Assembly (NCBI GenBank): GCA_900073065.1
Contig: FJOG01000064.1
Span: 1,930 to 65,929 of the forward strand
Direction of reading: 5' to 3'
Source: Phialocephala subalpina
Taxonomy: Eukaryota; Ascomycota; Leotiomycetes; Helotiales; Mollisiaceae
DNA: 64,000 bases
Below, piece by piece: positions 1 to 9,548 of the stretch. The position numbers and the translations under genes were made by a program. Position 1 is the stretch's first letter. Every line of letters starts with the position of its first letter. The notes beneath the pieces were generated by a model. It did not search any database and was not told where the DNA came from. It saw nothing but the letters and a program-made list of their open reading frames with translations.

Positions 1-240
1 TTTTTAGGGTAGTATATTAATTGAGGACTCGTAATTTATAATAATAATTTTAATGCGATAAAGAAATTATAATATATTAGTATAAAGTCGCATGATTAAT
101 TATATATAATTTCATTAGGTAGTTTGGCTTAATGCCGATGTTCTAGCGAGAGCATTATATTAAGCAGATATTTCCACTTCGCTAAACAGACAGATTTGAC
201 ATTAATACTATACATTTTGCCTCTAACCGCTTCCGCAACT
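1..240. other. AT-rich gene-free edge
   Basis: This stretch is strongly A+T-rich, with runs of TA, ATA and AATTAT, and has no credible reading frame. Composition changes to near-balanced after about position 230. It resembles a RIP-degraded repeat end, but no repeat partner is recognisable. Positions 240-970 hold ordinary non-coding sequence and presumably the promoter of the GARS-like gene. Confidence 0.5.
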
Positions 241-973
241 GATAGCATCCCTATTTAACCTCGCATTGCGAGACGCCGAGAAACACTAATAGCCGGCGAT
301 GCTGACTTGCATCATTTCAAGAAGACGCACGAGTGATTCCTAGTACACATGCCAGCGATGATATCCAGGCGCGAGGAATCCCAGCTTCCTCTGATTGGGA
401 TCATCGAAGGAAGTGACGAGTGCTCTTGAATCCCTCATCGTCATGGTTGTAGAAAGCTACGCCAAGGAAAGTTAGGCGACGATGTGCTTGCTGACCTGAG
501 CACCAAAGTTGTGTTTTCTTCAGGGTCTAGAGTGGCGGTCTCGTTTAGGGGCGGGAGCTAACTTTCGGAAGCCGCCCCGATATCCCCCTTTTAGCGGCCT
601 CGCACTACGAGCTCCTGTTGCGAGCATCAGAATACCTTCAAATGGTATGACAACTCGGTTTGATACTATAGGAACAACTTCAAGTGAAGCTTTTTTGTGG
701 AATAACACTTCTCACCTAACCATGAAAATTTAGATCTTTCCGTAGAAACTATTCTCCTAGCCCTCGAACAGTAAGACTGCGGTTGCTCCCGTACCAGTAC
801 CATGGATTAAAAACCAGTACTAAAACTATTTCTTTCAGCCCTATCTGAATAAAATATTGCTGCTCTGCAAGTGCTCGAAAAACCAAGTTCTTGCAAGATC
901 CTTTAAAGCCGTTACAAAGTCCCTAACTTCTGGAACATCGATACTCCTCCATTTGAACAACAAAGATCTGAAA

Positions 974-2652
974 ATGGTTCCCAGCGGCGATCTACAAATT
1001 CTCATTCTGGGAAAGGGAGCCAAAGAACATGCTCTCGCCAAGAAGCTCGCCGAGTCTCCTACGGCCACAAAGATCCTCGTATATCCTGGGAATGCAGGAA
1101 CAAAGAGTACAAGGAACAATAAATCCAGCTTCGCTAGCCTGAAGATATACAACGTCGACATGATATCGAATGTTGTAGGATTTGCAAAGAATTCGAAGAT
1201 CTGTTTAGTTGTCCCTGGCGACGCTTCTTTCGCCATTGCAGGACTTGGTCAGAAATTTCAGGACGGTAAATCCATGTTCCCGAAAATCTGGGATAATTAC
1301 AGGCACTAACATTTAAAATAGCTGGCATTCCCTTTTTCGCTCCTTCCCAAGTCGTCGCTACCAGGCTCCAAGGAGATCTGAAGTCTACTTACGAGTTCAT
1401 GAAGAGACATGGTATTCCAGCCCCCGACGCCTATGTTGTTACGAGCAAAACTACAGCCAAAAGATGTCTCGGCGAAGTCTTCAGAGATCCACATTATCGC
1501 CATCAAGTGCAACGCGCGCGTAGGGGACCGAGACCAAAAGCCCTGGTATCCAAGCATACGATGCCTCATATAGTGAAAGATGGTGCTAAAGCCTTGTTCA
1601 CGAACGCCGGGGCCGTCGAGGAAGGACTAAGGCACTATGTGAAGCATGGAGAATTCGCATGTGGTACAAAGGAGAAGATCTTGGAGGAGGTCGTGGAAGG
1701 CATGGAGATTTGCGTTCTCACGTTCTCTGATGGTACAGGATTCATATCTATGCCTGCTGCTCAAGTTTACAAAGTTCGAATCCCTTGTGCTGGTGGCTGG
1801 CAGACATCTGTAGTTGGCTGTATCGCCCCGGCAAAGGATATCAGTTCGGAGGATAACATCGGTGTCAAACATATCATACGGAAGACGCTTGAAGGGCTGA
1901 GGAAAGATGGTCAGTTCCCAACACATCATTCCAGATTCAGAGCAGAAGTTTACTTCTTTAGGAACTCCATACATAGGCATGCTTTCCACAAGAATCATTC
2001 TCACCGAAGAAGGACCAAAAGTCCTCGGCTACGACGTCGCTGGTACAGCGGTCGAGACGTTGACCTTGATGCGGCTCTTCAAAAAGGATTGTGATCTTGC
2101 TAAGCTCATGCTTGCTTGCATCGAGGGACGACTCGGCCAGGTCAGCTTGCAGACCGAGGATAGGAAGCATTCTTGTACGGTCGTTCTTAGAGACTCAATC
2201 CCTGAGCCACTCAGTTCGCTATCGCCAAAGTTGATTTTAATTGACGACAAGAAATTGAGCGAGCATGACAGAGGTGCGTCACTCTCAATCATTCTAGGAG
2301 GAGAGAGGAAAGGACGCTAACCGAGCTGCTGATAGATGCTATAAAATTCTTCCACATGGATACCAAGATATTCTTGGATCCTAAAGCCAAACAATCAAAC
2401 ACAAACGACGCACCCAACACTGAGATGCAGGCAAGATCAAGCGAAACCTACATTCAAGTGTCAGGCAGAGGCGCTCCTCGATCCCTGCTACGTGCCTTGC
2501 ACAAAGAAGCAATCGCCACGGGACCGAGAATCATCGCCATGTCTGCACTAGCTTCCTCACTGAATGAAGCTATTCATAAAGCAGCCTTTGCAGCAGAACA
2601 TAATGTCACTTACCCAGGGAAATTACCCATGACATATCTTGCATGCTTGTAA
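974..2652 (+). CDS. Divergent stand-alone GARS-like (phosphoribosylamine-glycine ligase) protein
   Basis: Four exons fit: 974-1265, 1322-1909, 1962-2273 and 2336-2652, giving about 502 residues. The introns are 56, 52 and 62 nt; the first carries CACTAAC and the third GCTAAC as branch sites. The start has good context (aaaATGg). The N-terminus reads ILILGKGAKEHALAKKL and then YPGNAGT, the GARS N-domain signature. GIPFFAPS follows the first intron, ILEEVVEGMEICVLTFSDG matches the ATP-grasp core, and LTEEGPKVLGYDV plus LAKLMLACIEGRL match the C-terminal part of that core. FFHMDT and GPRIIAMSALASSLNEAI match the C-domain. In the family this enzyme makes GAR in purine synthesis, and in fungi it is normally fused to AIR synthetase; no AIRS part follows here. 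The glycine-rich ATP loop and the DHKR and TGGMG motifs are lost, so activity is doubtful. It converges on the BIM1-like gene. Confidence 0.7.
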
Positions 2653-2734
2653 GTCTCTCGCATTATCTGATATCAAAAGTACTCGTATTCACACTTATAC
2701 TAGGGCGATCTTCGGACACATCCCAAGCCACCAC

Positions 2735-3805
2735 CTACAGCAAGAAGCTCACCACAACCGCTCCTATAACCGCGGTGAACTTAGCCACAGAGAAGGACCT
2801 GGAATGACCCCTTACAGCCCCGGACGTAGTGCTACTAGCGTCCGCAGCAGCACTAGTGGTCGTGCCGTTGGGAGTGACGATAGCAGCCACGACGTTCGAG
2901 GAGTTGCTGCAGGCGGAACTGTTGAGGATTGTGGCCGCGCTGCTGAAGGTGATATCGGCGCACTGAGCGACCGGTCAGCTCACTCTCCAAATTCCGACGC
3001 AGAAAGAGACGTTTTCACTAGGTTTGTACGAAGAGTGAGTGAAGCAGCGGATCTGGGCACCCCACCGAAAGAGGAAGGAACGGAGGTCTTCGTCCGCGCT
3101 CAAATGACTGCAGTCACAAACCCTCGTGTCCTGTCACTGCAGTTCGGCGAATTGGATATCGGCCAATGTCTTCGGCTGCCACATGGAAGCACGAGAGAAC
3201 CACAGATCCTTCATCCACATAGCAGGTCTTCGGATACAAGTACCGCAACGAAGCCGAGAGAGCACTAAGGTTTCGAGATTGGGAGAAGCAATAAGGTAAG
3301 AGAAACATACGTTATAAAGCGCACTCCCACTCATCCCCGACGTCACAACCTGCAAAGTAGCGTTCTGCCCATCGACTGGACTGATCACCGCCGGTAAGGT
3401 GACTCGTGGTAGACAAAGGGTTCCGTTTCCTGTCACGTTGAGGAGTTGTTGGGTGAGGGTCATGTTGAAGGATGGGTAGTCGGTTCCGAATCCGAGGTTG
3501 ATGAATACGTAAGTCCATGGGTGATGGAGGTGGAGGTCGATGGAGCCGCCGGTTAGGGGCCAGATTGTGCGGTTTGTGGAGGCAGTTTGGTTTACGCCGG
3601 CGCCTGTAGTTGTTAGCTGGGAGTTTGAGGGCGAAAGAGAAAGGGAAGAAAGGGAGGGGAGGTAAAGAGGGAACTAGCATGGATAGATCCATTGCGATGC
3701 TCCTGGCGCGAAGGAATCTCCTCGCATTTCTGGGTATTCAATATCGAAATGGGCTGTGGTGAGGGATGCCAAGAGGAAAATGGATGAGATGAGTTTGAGG
3801 AGCAT
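2735..3805 (-). CDS. BIM1/X325-family copper-binding GPI-anchored protein
   Basis: Three exons (3805-3679, 3603-3311, 2962-2735) give 215 residues. A signal peptide (MLLKLISSIFLLASLTTA) is followed directly by His19 in HFDIEYPEMRGDSF, so the mature protein starts with His, as needed for a histidine-brace copper site. ASQWIYPCAGVNQT, NRTIWPLTGGS, HHPWTYVFINLGFGTDY and ALYNCADITF follow, all typical of this LPMO-like family, whose members act in copper handling at the cell surface rather than in cutting polysaccharide. Serine/threonine/asparagine-rich sequence and a hydrophobic C-terminus suggest a GPI anchor. The first intron (3678-3604) works only with a GC donor; the second (3310-2963) is 348 nt, long for this window. 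The family match is strong; the intron ends are inferred from reading frame. Confidence 0.82.
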
Positions 3806-4904
3806 CTTGGCGGTAGTGATAGACTTAGAGGTACAATGCTTGAAAGGAATTGAAGCTTTGGACCAAGGCTTGAGGAGGGAGTTTGACGGCCTTTATAGCT
3901 GTATGCCCCTCATCCAGTGAGCGAAATGCACTGCATTCTGCAGCACACTTATTCCACACTTTTCTTTGAGCCTTCATCCCATCCATCCTAGTCTTCTCCC
4001 AATCCCAAAGCGAATTGTACCGAAAGACAGCCTCGTAGCCTTGGCACGTCAAGCCTCTGAGCAAGTTTACCCCATCCGCAGCTGACAGCAACCTTCATTG
4101 GACAATGGGCAAACAAAGAAGCGAGTCAGAGAAGAGAATTTCGTGGGAGCTCCAGACCGTCCGTTGGATTTGGGAAGCTTTGAGCTGCAGGGACGGGTTT
4201 AGCCGCTTGGGGGGATGAGGTCTGGGGATATTTCAGATCTTGGCATATAGAAAATGTGCTCATATTCTCGCAGGTACTTGGGGATGCCGGACGAGGAAGG
4301 GGAAAGTAAGAAAATTGAGGTTCTGGACTGAGACTGGATTAGTTTGGATGGGAGATATTGGAAGGAATCATGTGGATGTACGGGCTTACGGGGGCCAGGC
4401 CCTGAGGTTGAAGAGAGTAGTATAGACCACAGAAAAAGGAAGAACAGGAAACGGATGCAAACAATTGGAGAGAGTGACTCTTGTTACAACAATCATAAGC
4501 CTAAGTTGTGATTTTCTTAATGGGAGAAGCTACTAAGCTTAACTTTCTTAACGGCTGGTCTGCACGTCAGAAGGAAGCTTGAAGGCTTGACCAAGCGGGC
4601 GCCGTCGAATGTAGATTTCGTTCGCAAGTTTTCATACTTTACTTCAGACAACCAAATTCGATCCGAGATTATTAACTTCAAAATGTATGTTTCGAGAGTG
4701 AACGATGATGCAGCCCTCGGACCTTCTTCCTCGAAACATTCACATTAGTTAGTCAGCATGACGCAAAAGTCTCAATGCATAGATAATCTCCTTTGAATCA
4801 TCCCACACAATTGTGCACATTTTGTGTATCAAGACATCTTGCAATGCCTGTTCAAGACCTTCTTCTATCGATTGACAACTATCGGACGAGAAGGAGCTCT
4901 CGAA
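3806..4904. other. Intergenic, between divergent genes
   Basis: Roughly 1.1 kb separates the BIM1-like gene (minus) from the RFK-like gene (plus) and should hold both promoters. Open frames here (for example 3825-4091 minus and 4240-4425 plus) show no family resemblance, no splice continuation and no low-complexity pattern typical of protein. No clear TATA box or regulatory palindrome stands out. Confidence 0.4.
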
Positions 4905-6854
4905 ATGGACCCCTACTCAACGGCACCTCCTCCATACCGTGAGAACGACCTCCCTCCAGATCCAACCAAGTTCCGAATCGCCCGAAAGCCATTACATGGG
5001 GTCGGAGGAGATACGAAGAGCAGCAGGTCTCTGAATGGTCTACCAGAAGTCGCTAGGGAAGGAGACGCCGTCGAGAGCTTCAGGGAGCTTGAACTGAGAG
5101 ACAGGTCTCCTGTCCCACCACCTCGACCAGATCTCTCGTTGGAGACTGACCTCCCTCCTCGAGTCACAGACTCTCAGCTCTATGCCAGTCCTGGCAGAGC
5201 AGATACAGGCTTCGGCAGCGCATCTGCATCGATCGCCCTAACCTCTGCCTCGACGAACACCTCCCACCCTCTGAGCAGCGTCTCCTCTGCATCGACAGCA
5301 CAATCCTCGAAATCCTCTGCCTCAGAATTTGTACAGAAAGCATATCAAGAAGCTCGGCATTTTGCAGGAGGTCTGATTACACATCCATACGAGAGTACAA
5401 AACATTATACAATCCTTCGACATTCACATGGCTTGGTGTTTTACCAAGGCACAAGCACCACACTCGCAGTTTCTATCTTCGCAGATGCTCCACTACCTCC
5501 AGACCGCACGATATGGCTACAAAGCAAGGGATGGAGTGGAAAGACAGGTATGCGGATGAAGGCTTTCATGGGAGCCGATGGTAGTTGGTTGAACGTCACT
5601 CCCTCCATGTGTGTCAGGCCCGAACAACTGAAGCCCACGGACGAGCGAGCTTGGCAGAGAGACATTGCACATTTCCAGAAGAAGGCGAAGGTCTATATCA
5701 AGAAGAATCATATACTGCGAGAGACGGTGATTGTACGTTTGCCAGCAGAAGCTGGGGACGGATATTTTCAGTTGGTGCTCTGCATAGGAGAGAAGAAGAA
5801 AGTGCTTTGTTCCAGTCCTACCTTTCGACTCCTTTCCACATCTGCCAGTCCGAGCTCAATGAGAGGTGCGAGTTTTAGTACGTTGCCACTTGAGCTTGCA
5901 GCTATGGTAGCCAGCACTTATGCTCGAAATACTGCTGGGACTATAATTTCTCCAGTCACATCCGTCTTGCAGAATCGAGTTCAACGGTACATGCCTTCTT
6001 GGTGGGTCCAACAAGCTGCCACGGCTTCATACGATGCAAGTGGAGCTGCTGCTAAGGTCAATAACACGATCGCAGGCGCCAATGGTCGTTATGACCAAGT
6101 TCGGGACGACTCATTTACGGCCGTCGGCCAAGTTGAGATTCCTGTCGACAACGGACCTCAATCTCCGTACCCGATCTACTTCGTGGCTCGCAGTGAACCC
6201 GTTATCGAATGTGTTGAGCAATTCCACTTACCTGCAATATCGCTTACGAATATGCCATACGATGTTTCCCATAAGCTTCTTGGGTACTACTTTGGCTGGG
6301 CCCGGTTCGTTCAGATCAAGACGAGTGTCCCTGTCGATGATGTGAACCCATGGCAGCAAGCAGTAATCTCAGCGATCCCAATAGACGCTATCCAACTAAC
6401 CCGCGCCAACATCAGCGAAGCTAGCAAAAAGAATATCAAAATACGACTTATTCAAGTTTATGAAGAAGAGATCCAAAACACAACAGGACTTGAAATTCAT
6501 ATAATGGGATTCATTCGTCCAGACGAGCCTTTACAACGAGCCGAGTTGATGAAGGGTTTGCATGCTGGAGACGGGGCTGCATACGAAGCAGCAATGTTGG
6601 CCGAAGTGAACGATGTCTCAATGGCACAATCAATCCTCGATCAGCCTGCTTGGAGCTCAGAAGCTGCTGTTGAAGTAGTAGAAGGACGAAGGCCGAGAGG
6701 ATTGGAGAGAGTCACAAGTGGATACGCAAATACCAAAATGGCTGCCCAGAGGCAGCTGGATCGAGTGCCTCTGCAGAAGATTGGAGTGAGGATGCCTCTT
6801 GATCCAGTGAAGGAACGGGCGATGGTTGCGAATGGTTTCTACATTCAACGATGA
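4905..6854 (+). CDS. Large protein with degenerate riboflavin-kinase-like C-terminal domain
   Basis: This is a single exon of 649 residues. The frame is open from further upstream, but 4905 is the first ATG (MDPYSTAPPPYR). Residues 1-150 are proline/serine-rich and probably disordered. Residues ~155-330 form a folded-looking region (ARHFAGGLITHPYESTKHYT, then WLQSKGWSGKTGMRMKAF). The C-terminal third aligns by eye with riboflavin kinase: PYPIYF at the start, GYYFGWA in place of GVYFGWA, IRLIQVYEEEI near the adenine side, and LEIHIMGFIRPDEPLQRAELM matching the family end. The catalytic stretch normally reading GFGRGS..LGIPTANIP is replaced by ECVEQFHLPAISLTNMP, so the Mg/ATP-binding PTAN is gone. 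It is probably a pseudo-kinase or scaffold. Similar long fungal proteins exist, but their function is unknown to me. Confidence 0.65.
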   Translation: MDPYSTAPPPYRENDLPPDPTKFRIARKPLHGVGGDTKSSRSLNGLPEVAREGDAVESFRELELRDRSPVPPPRPDLSLETDLPPRVTDSQLYASPGRADTGFGSASASIALTSASTNTSHPLSSVSSASTAQSSKSSASEFVQKAYQEARHFAGGLITHPYESTKHYTILRHSHGLVFYQGTSTTLAVSIFADAPLPPDRTIWLQSKGWSGKTGMRMKAFMGADGSWLNVTPSMCVRPEQLKPTDERAWQRDIAHFQKKAKVYIKKNHILRETVIVRLPAEAGDGYFQLVLCIGEKKKVLCSSPTFRLLSTSASPSSMRGASFSTLPLELAAMVASTYARNTAGTIISPVTSVLQNRVQRYMPSWWVQQAATASYDASGAAAKVNNTIAGANGRYDQVRDDSFTAVGQVEIPVDNGPQSPYPIYFVARSEPVIECVEQFHLPAISLTNMPYDVSHKLLGYYFGWARFVQIKTSVPVDDVNPWQQAVISAIPIDAIQLTRANISEASKKNIKIRLIQVYEEEIQNTTGLEIHIMGFIRPDEPLQRAELMKGLHAGDGAAYEAAMLAEVNDVSMAQSILDQPAWSSEAAVEVVEGRRPRGLERVTSGYANTKMAAQRQLDRVPLQKIGVRMPLDPVKERAMVANGFYIQR

Positions 6855-7321
6855 GATATGACCTATGATGCTTTGTAATGTATCGTTCTTTTTATTCTTG
6901 AAACCGGTCTTCAACTGTACTTGTCTTGTAATGTTGATCAATTTCTTCGCTTTATAGATATAGATTATATTTAGAATTTCTCTTTTCTTCGCGTTCATCT
7001 CTTTCTACTACTCTGCATCTTTCTGAATTCACGAATGCCAGCCCAGGTTCGAAGTTCGGCAATTGATGGTACATTCGGGATTCCTCGTCATCATTCAGTC
7101 GCCATTTAAGTAAGCTCTCTCAGCCTTGCATCATCTACCCCGCTATCAAACGGGAAGCTTTGTCTCCGCATCCTGGAGTTCTAGAGTACTTTAGGTGCGT
7201 CATAAGGTTGTTTACAAATACTTTGTCGGCCGCAGACAACGCGTCTTACAATTATATCTGATTGTCCTCTCTCTATCGCATCCTCCCTCACCTTCATTTT
7301 GCTCCCTTCCCAAGATTAGCC
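6855..7321. other. Intergenic
   Basis: About 470 bp holds the 3' end of the RFK-like gene and the promoter of the monooxygenase. A pyrimidine-rich run (tctctctatcgcatcctccc) lies about 50 bp before the monooxygenase ATG, as is common in fungal core promoters. Nothing else is recognisable. Confidence 0.35.
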
Positions 7322-8759
7322 ATGCCTACCTCCTGTCCCCTCAACATCACAATTATCGGCGCCGGCATCAGTGGCCTAGCAGCAGCAACTTTCCTATCTC
7401 AATCCGGCCACAAAGTCACCGTACTCGAAGCCAACCCCTCACTCTCAGAAATTGGAGCCGGGATCCAAGTCACACCAAACGCATTGCGGATCTTCGATCG
7501 GCATGGATTGAAAGACGTGTTCTACAAGGAAGGAACGAAGAATGAAGGCGCTGTTCTCAAGAGATGGGATAATGGGAAGGTGTTGGGGAAACAAGGAGGA
7601 ATGCCGATGGCGCTTTATGGGTATTTGTGAGTTCTTCCTTGGTGATGCAAGTGGGAGGTGGTGCTGATAAAATAGAGCAGTAACTTGACCTTGCATCGAG
7701 CTGATTATCAGCGGATATTGTACGACGCAGCGATTCAGGCAGGCGCGACGGTGGGATTTTGCAAGAAGTTTACGGACATTGAATTCGACACTCCTTCAGT
7801 CACTCTCGAGTCTGGGTTGAAAGTCCCAAGCGACCTTATCATAGCCGCAGATGGTATGTCTTATTTCCTCCTCGGACATTCACCAAATATCTGACAAGAT
7901 TCCAGGAATCGGTTCCCGCGCCCGACTCGCGATCTTCCCACACACCCACGCCATTCCCACCCCTGACTCCGCCCACCGTATTATCCTCCCCTCCTCCATC
8001 CTCTTCACCTCCCCGCTCCTCTCGCCCTTAGTTACCAAACCCAGCGCCACAGTCTGGTTCGGGCCCCAGCACCATATCGTCGCGTACACCATCCGCGGAA
8101 CCTCTCTCTATAACCTCGTTTTCCTCGGTCCTGATCCCTCTAATTCTTCGAAAGTAGGCGCTTGGAATGGTCCCGCTTCTCTAGTGGAACTGAAAAGGGA
8201 ATATGAGGGCTGGGAGGATAGTGTGAAGGAGATTTTGAACAAGGCGAATACGGTGCATAAATGGCGGATTGGGGAGGTAGAGGATTTAGAGAGCTGGCGG
8301 AGTGAGGGTGGAAAGGTGGTTTTGTTGGGAGATGCGGCGCATGCTATGATGCCTTATACCGCTCAAGGTGCAACGTCGAGCATTGAGGACGCAGCGGTTC
8401 TAGCTGGGTGTTTAGAGAGAATGGAAAGGAAAGAGGATGTTGGGAGGTTAATGAAGGCATATGAGGATATGAGGAAGCCGAGAGCGGAGAAGTTGAAGAG
8501 CACTAGTAAGGGGAATATGAGGCAGCATGGGTTGGACGATGGACCGGAGCAAGTGGAGAGGGATAGAATGTACGCGGAGACTTTGAAAAAGCAGACGGGA
8601 GGGGAGAAGATGGTGGAGAGGCCGGAGAAGGATATGAATGCTCAGTATGAGAGTGCCGAGTTTTCGATGTGGATATATGGTTATGATGTCGAGGAGGAGC
8701 TGGAGAAGTATTTTGGTAATGGAGGATTGAATGGGCGACAGTGCGAGCTCGGATTATGA
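7322..8759 (+). CDS. FAD-dependent aromatic monooxygenase (salicylate-hydroxylase-like)
   Basis: Three exons (7322-7626, 7681-7853, 7906-8759) give 443 residues, the usual length. The ATG at 7322 puts the Rossmann motif near the N-terminus: ITIIGAGISGLAAATFL, then VTVLEANPSLSEIGAGIQV, the flavin-dinucleotide site of group A hydroxylases. The DG motif is AADGIGSRARL, formed across the second intron. The ribityl-binding GD motif is VVLLGDAAHAMMPYTAQGA. Family members hydroxylate aromatic or polyketide substrates with NAD(P)H and O2. The exact substrate cannot be read from sequence. Introns are 54 and 52 nt with CTGAT/CTGAC branch-like sites. The gene is intact, with no neighbouring pathway partners beyond a carboxylesterase downstream. 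Confidence 0.85.
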
Positions 8760-9548
8760 GTTTCTATCCGACTGTCAAGCTTTATTTGCGAGCCTTAATC
8801 AAGCCTTAACCGTTTCGGCACCAAGGCGTCTTCAAGCTTCATCTTCCTCTTCAGTAGCTGGGTCCCCGAGCTTGCTCACTCTACGAAATCTACTGCAGCA
8901 AAGCAAAATCAGTTTTTCAACGATCCGAGTCGCTCGTCATCTAAGTCGGGCACAGCTTCAATGCAAGCTAAATCCTCGCCCTCCTTTGGAATAAGGTTTT
9001 GCCAAGCCTTAAGGACGTCGGAAAATATTGGACGGGAATGGGATCAAAGTGGATCAAAAACTAAGTTTCCCCAGACCCATCATCTGTAGTGGCTACCTTT
9101 TGTTCCAAACTGCCCCTGCATCATGGGCACATTTCGAACCACCGAATTTTCGAGTAAAGGCAAGTACCCTCGCATTCAGGCAAATCAACCCCTCGGCAGC
9201 ACCCTTTCCGGACATCGGAAACAGCGAACCATATTACCGGATACTACTCTGGCAGAGAGTATTGGCATCTGGTAAATAAGACGACGCTAGTGCCCCAGAT
9301 TCGTCTGAACGTTCAGTGTGAGACAGAAACGGAGGGCCCGGAAAGGTAAATCGTGTCCTACCGGCATTTCTCTTGGCGACGTCACCCTGAAGGTTTTTTG
9401 TCCTTATGGCGCTGATTGTATCCCTCGAGTTCCTCATTTCTTCCCATTTCACTCATTTTGGTCTTGTCTGCTTTTCTGCAAGTGCCCTTCGTTTTCAGGC
9501 ACTTCACTCGTTCATACAGATCACTCTCTTTTTCATTCGTTCGATACG
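8760..9548. other. Intergenic
   Basis: This 790-bp region lies between the monooxygenase and the carboxylesterase, both on the plus strand. Open frames here are short and unlike any family. A long pyrimidine-rich stretch at about 9425-9545 precedes the esterase ATG, consistent with a fungal core promoter. Confidence 0.35.

Noticed and set aside
1..60. Possible telomere (ttagggt word near the edge)
   Set aside because: Only a single tagggt word occurs; there is no TTAGGG array.
2639..3268. Long plus-strand open frame of 209 codons
   Set aside because: It lies opposite the BIM1-like exons, has no family resemblance, and the minus-strand reading fully explains the region.
3825..4091. Minus-strand frame upstream of the BIM1-like gene
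   Set aside because: No family match and no splice link; it occupies the expected promoter and leader.
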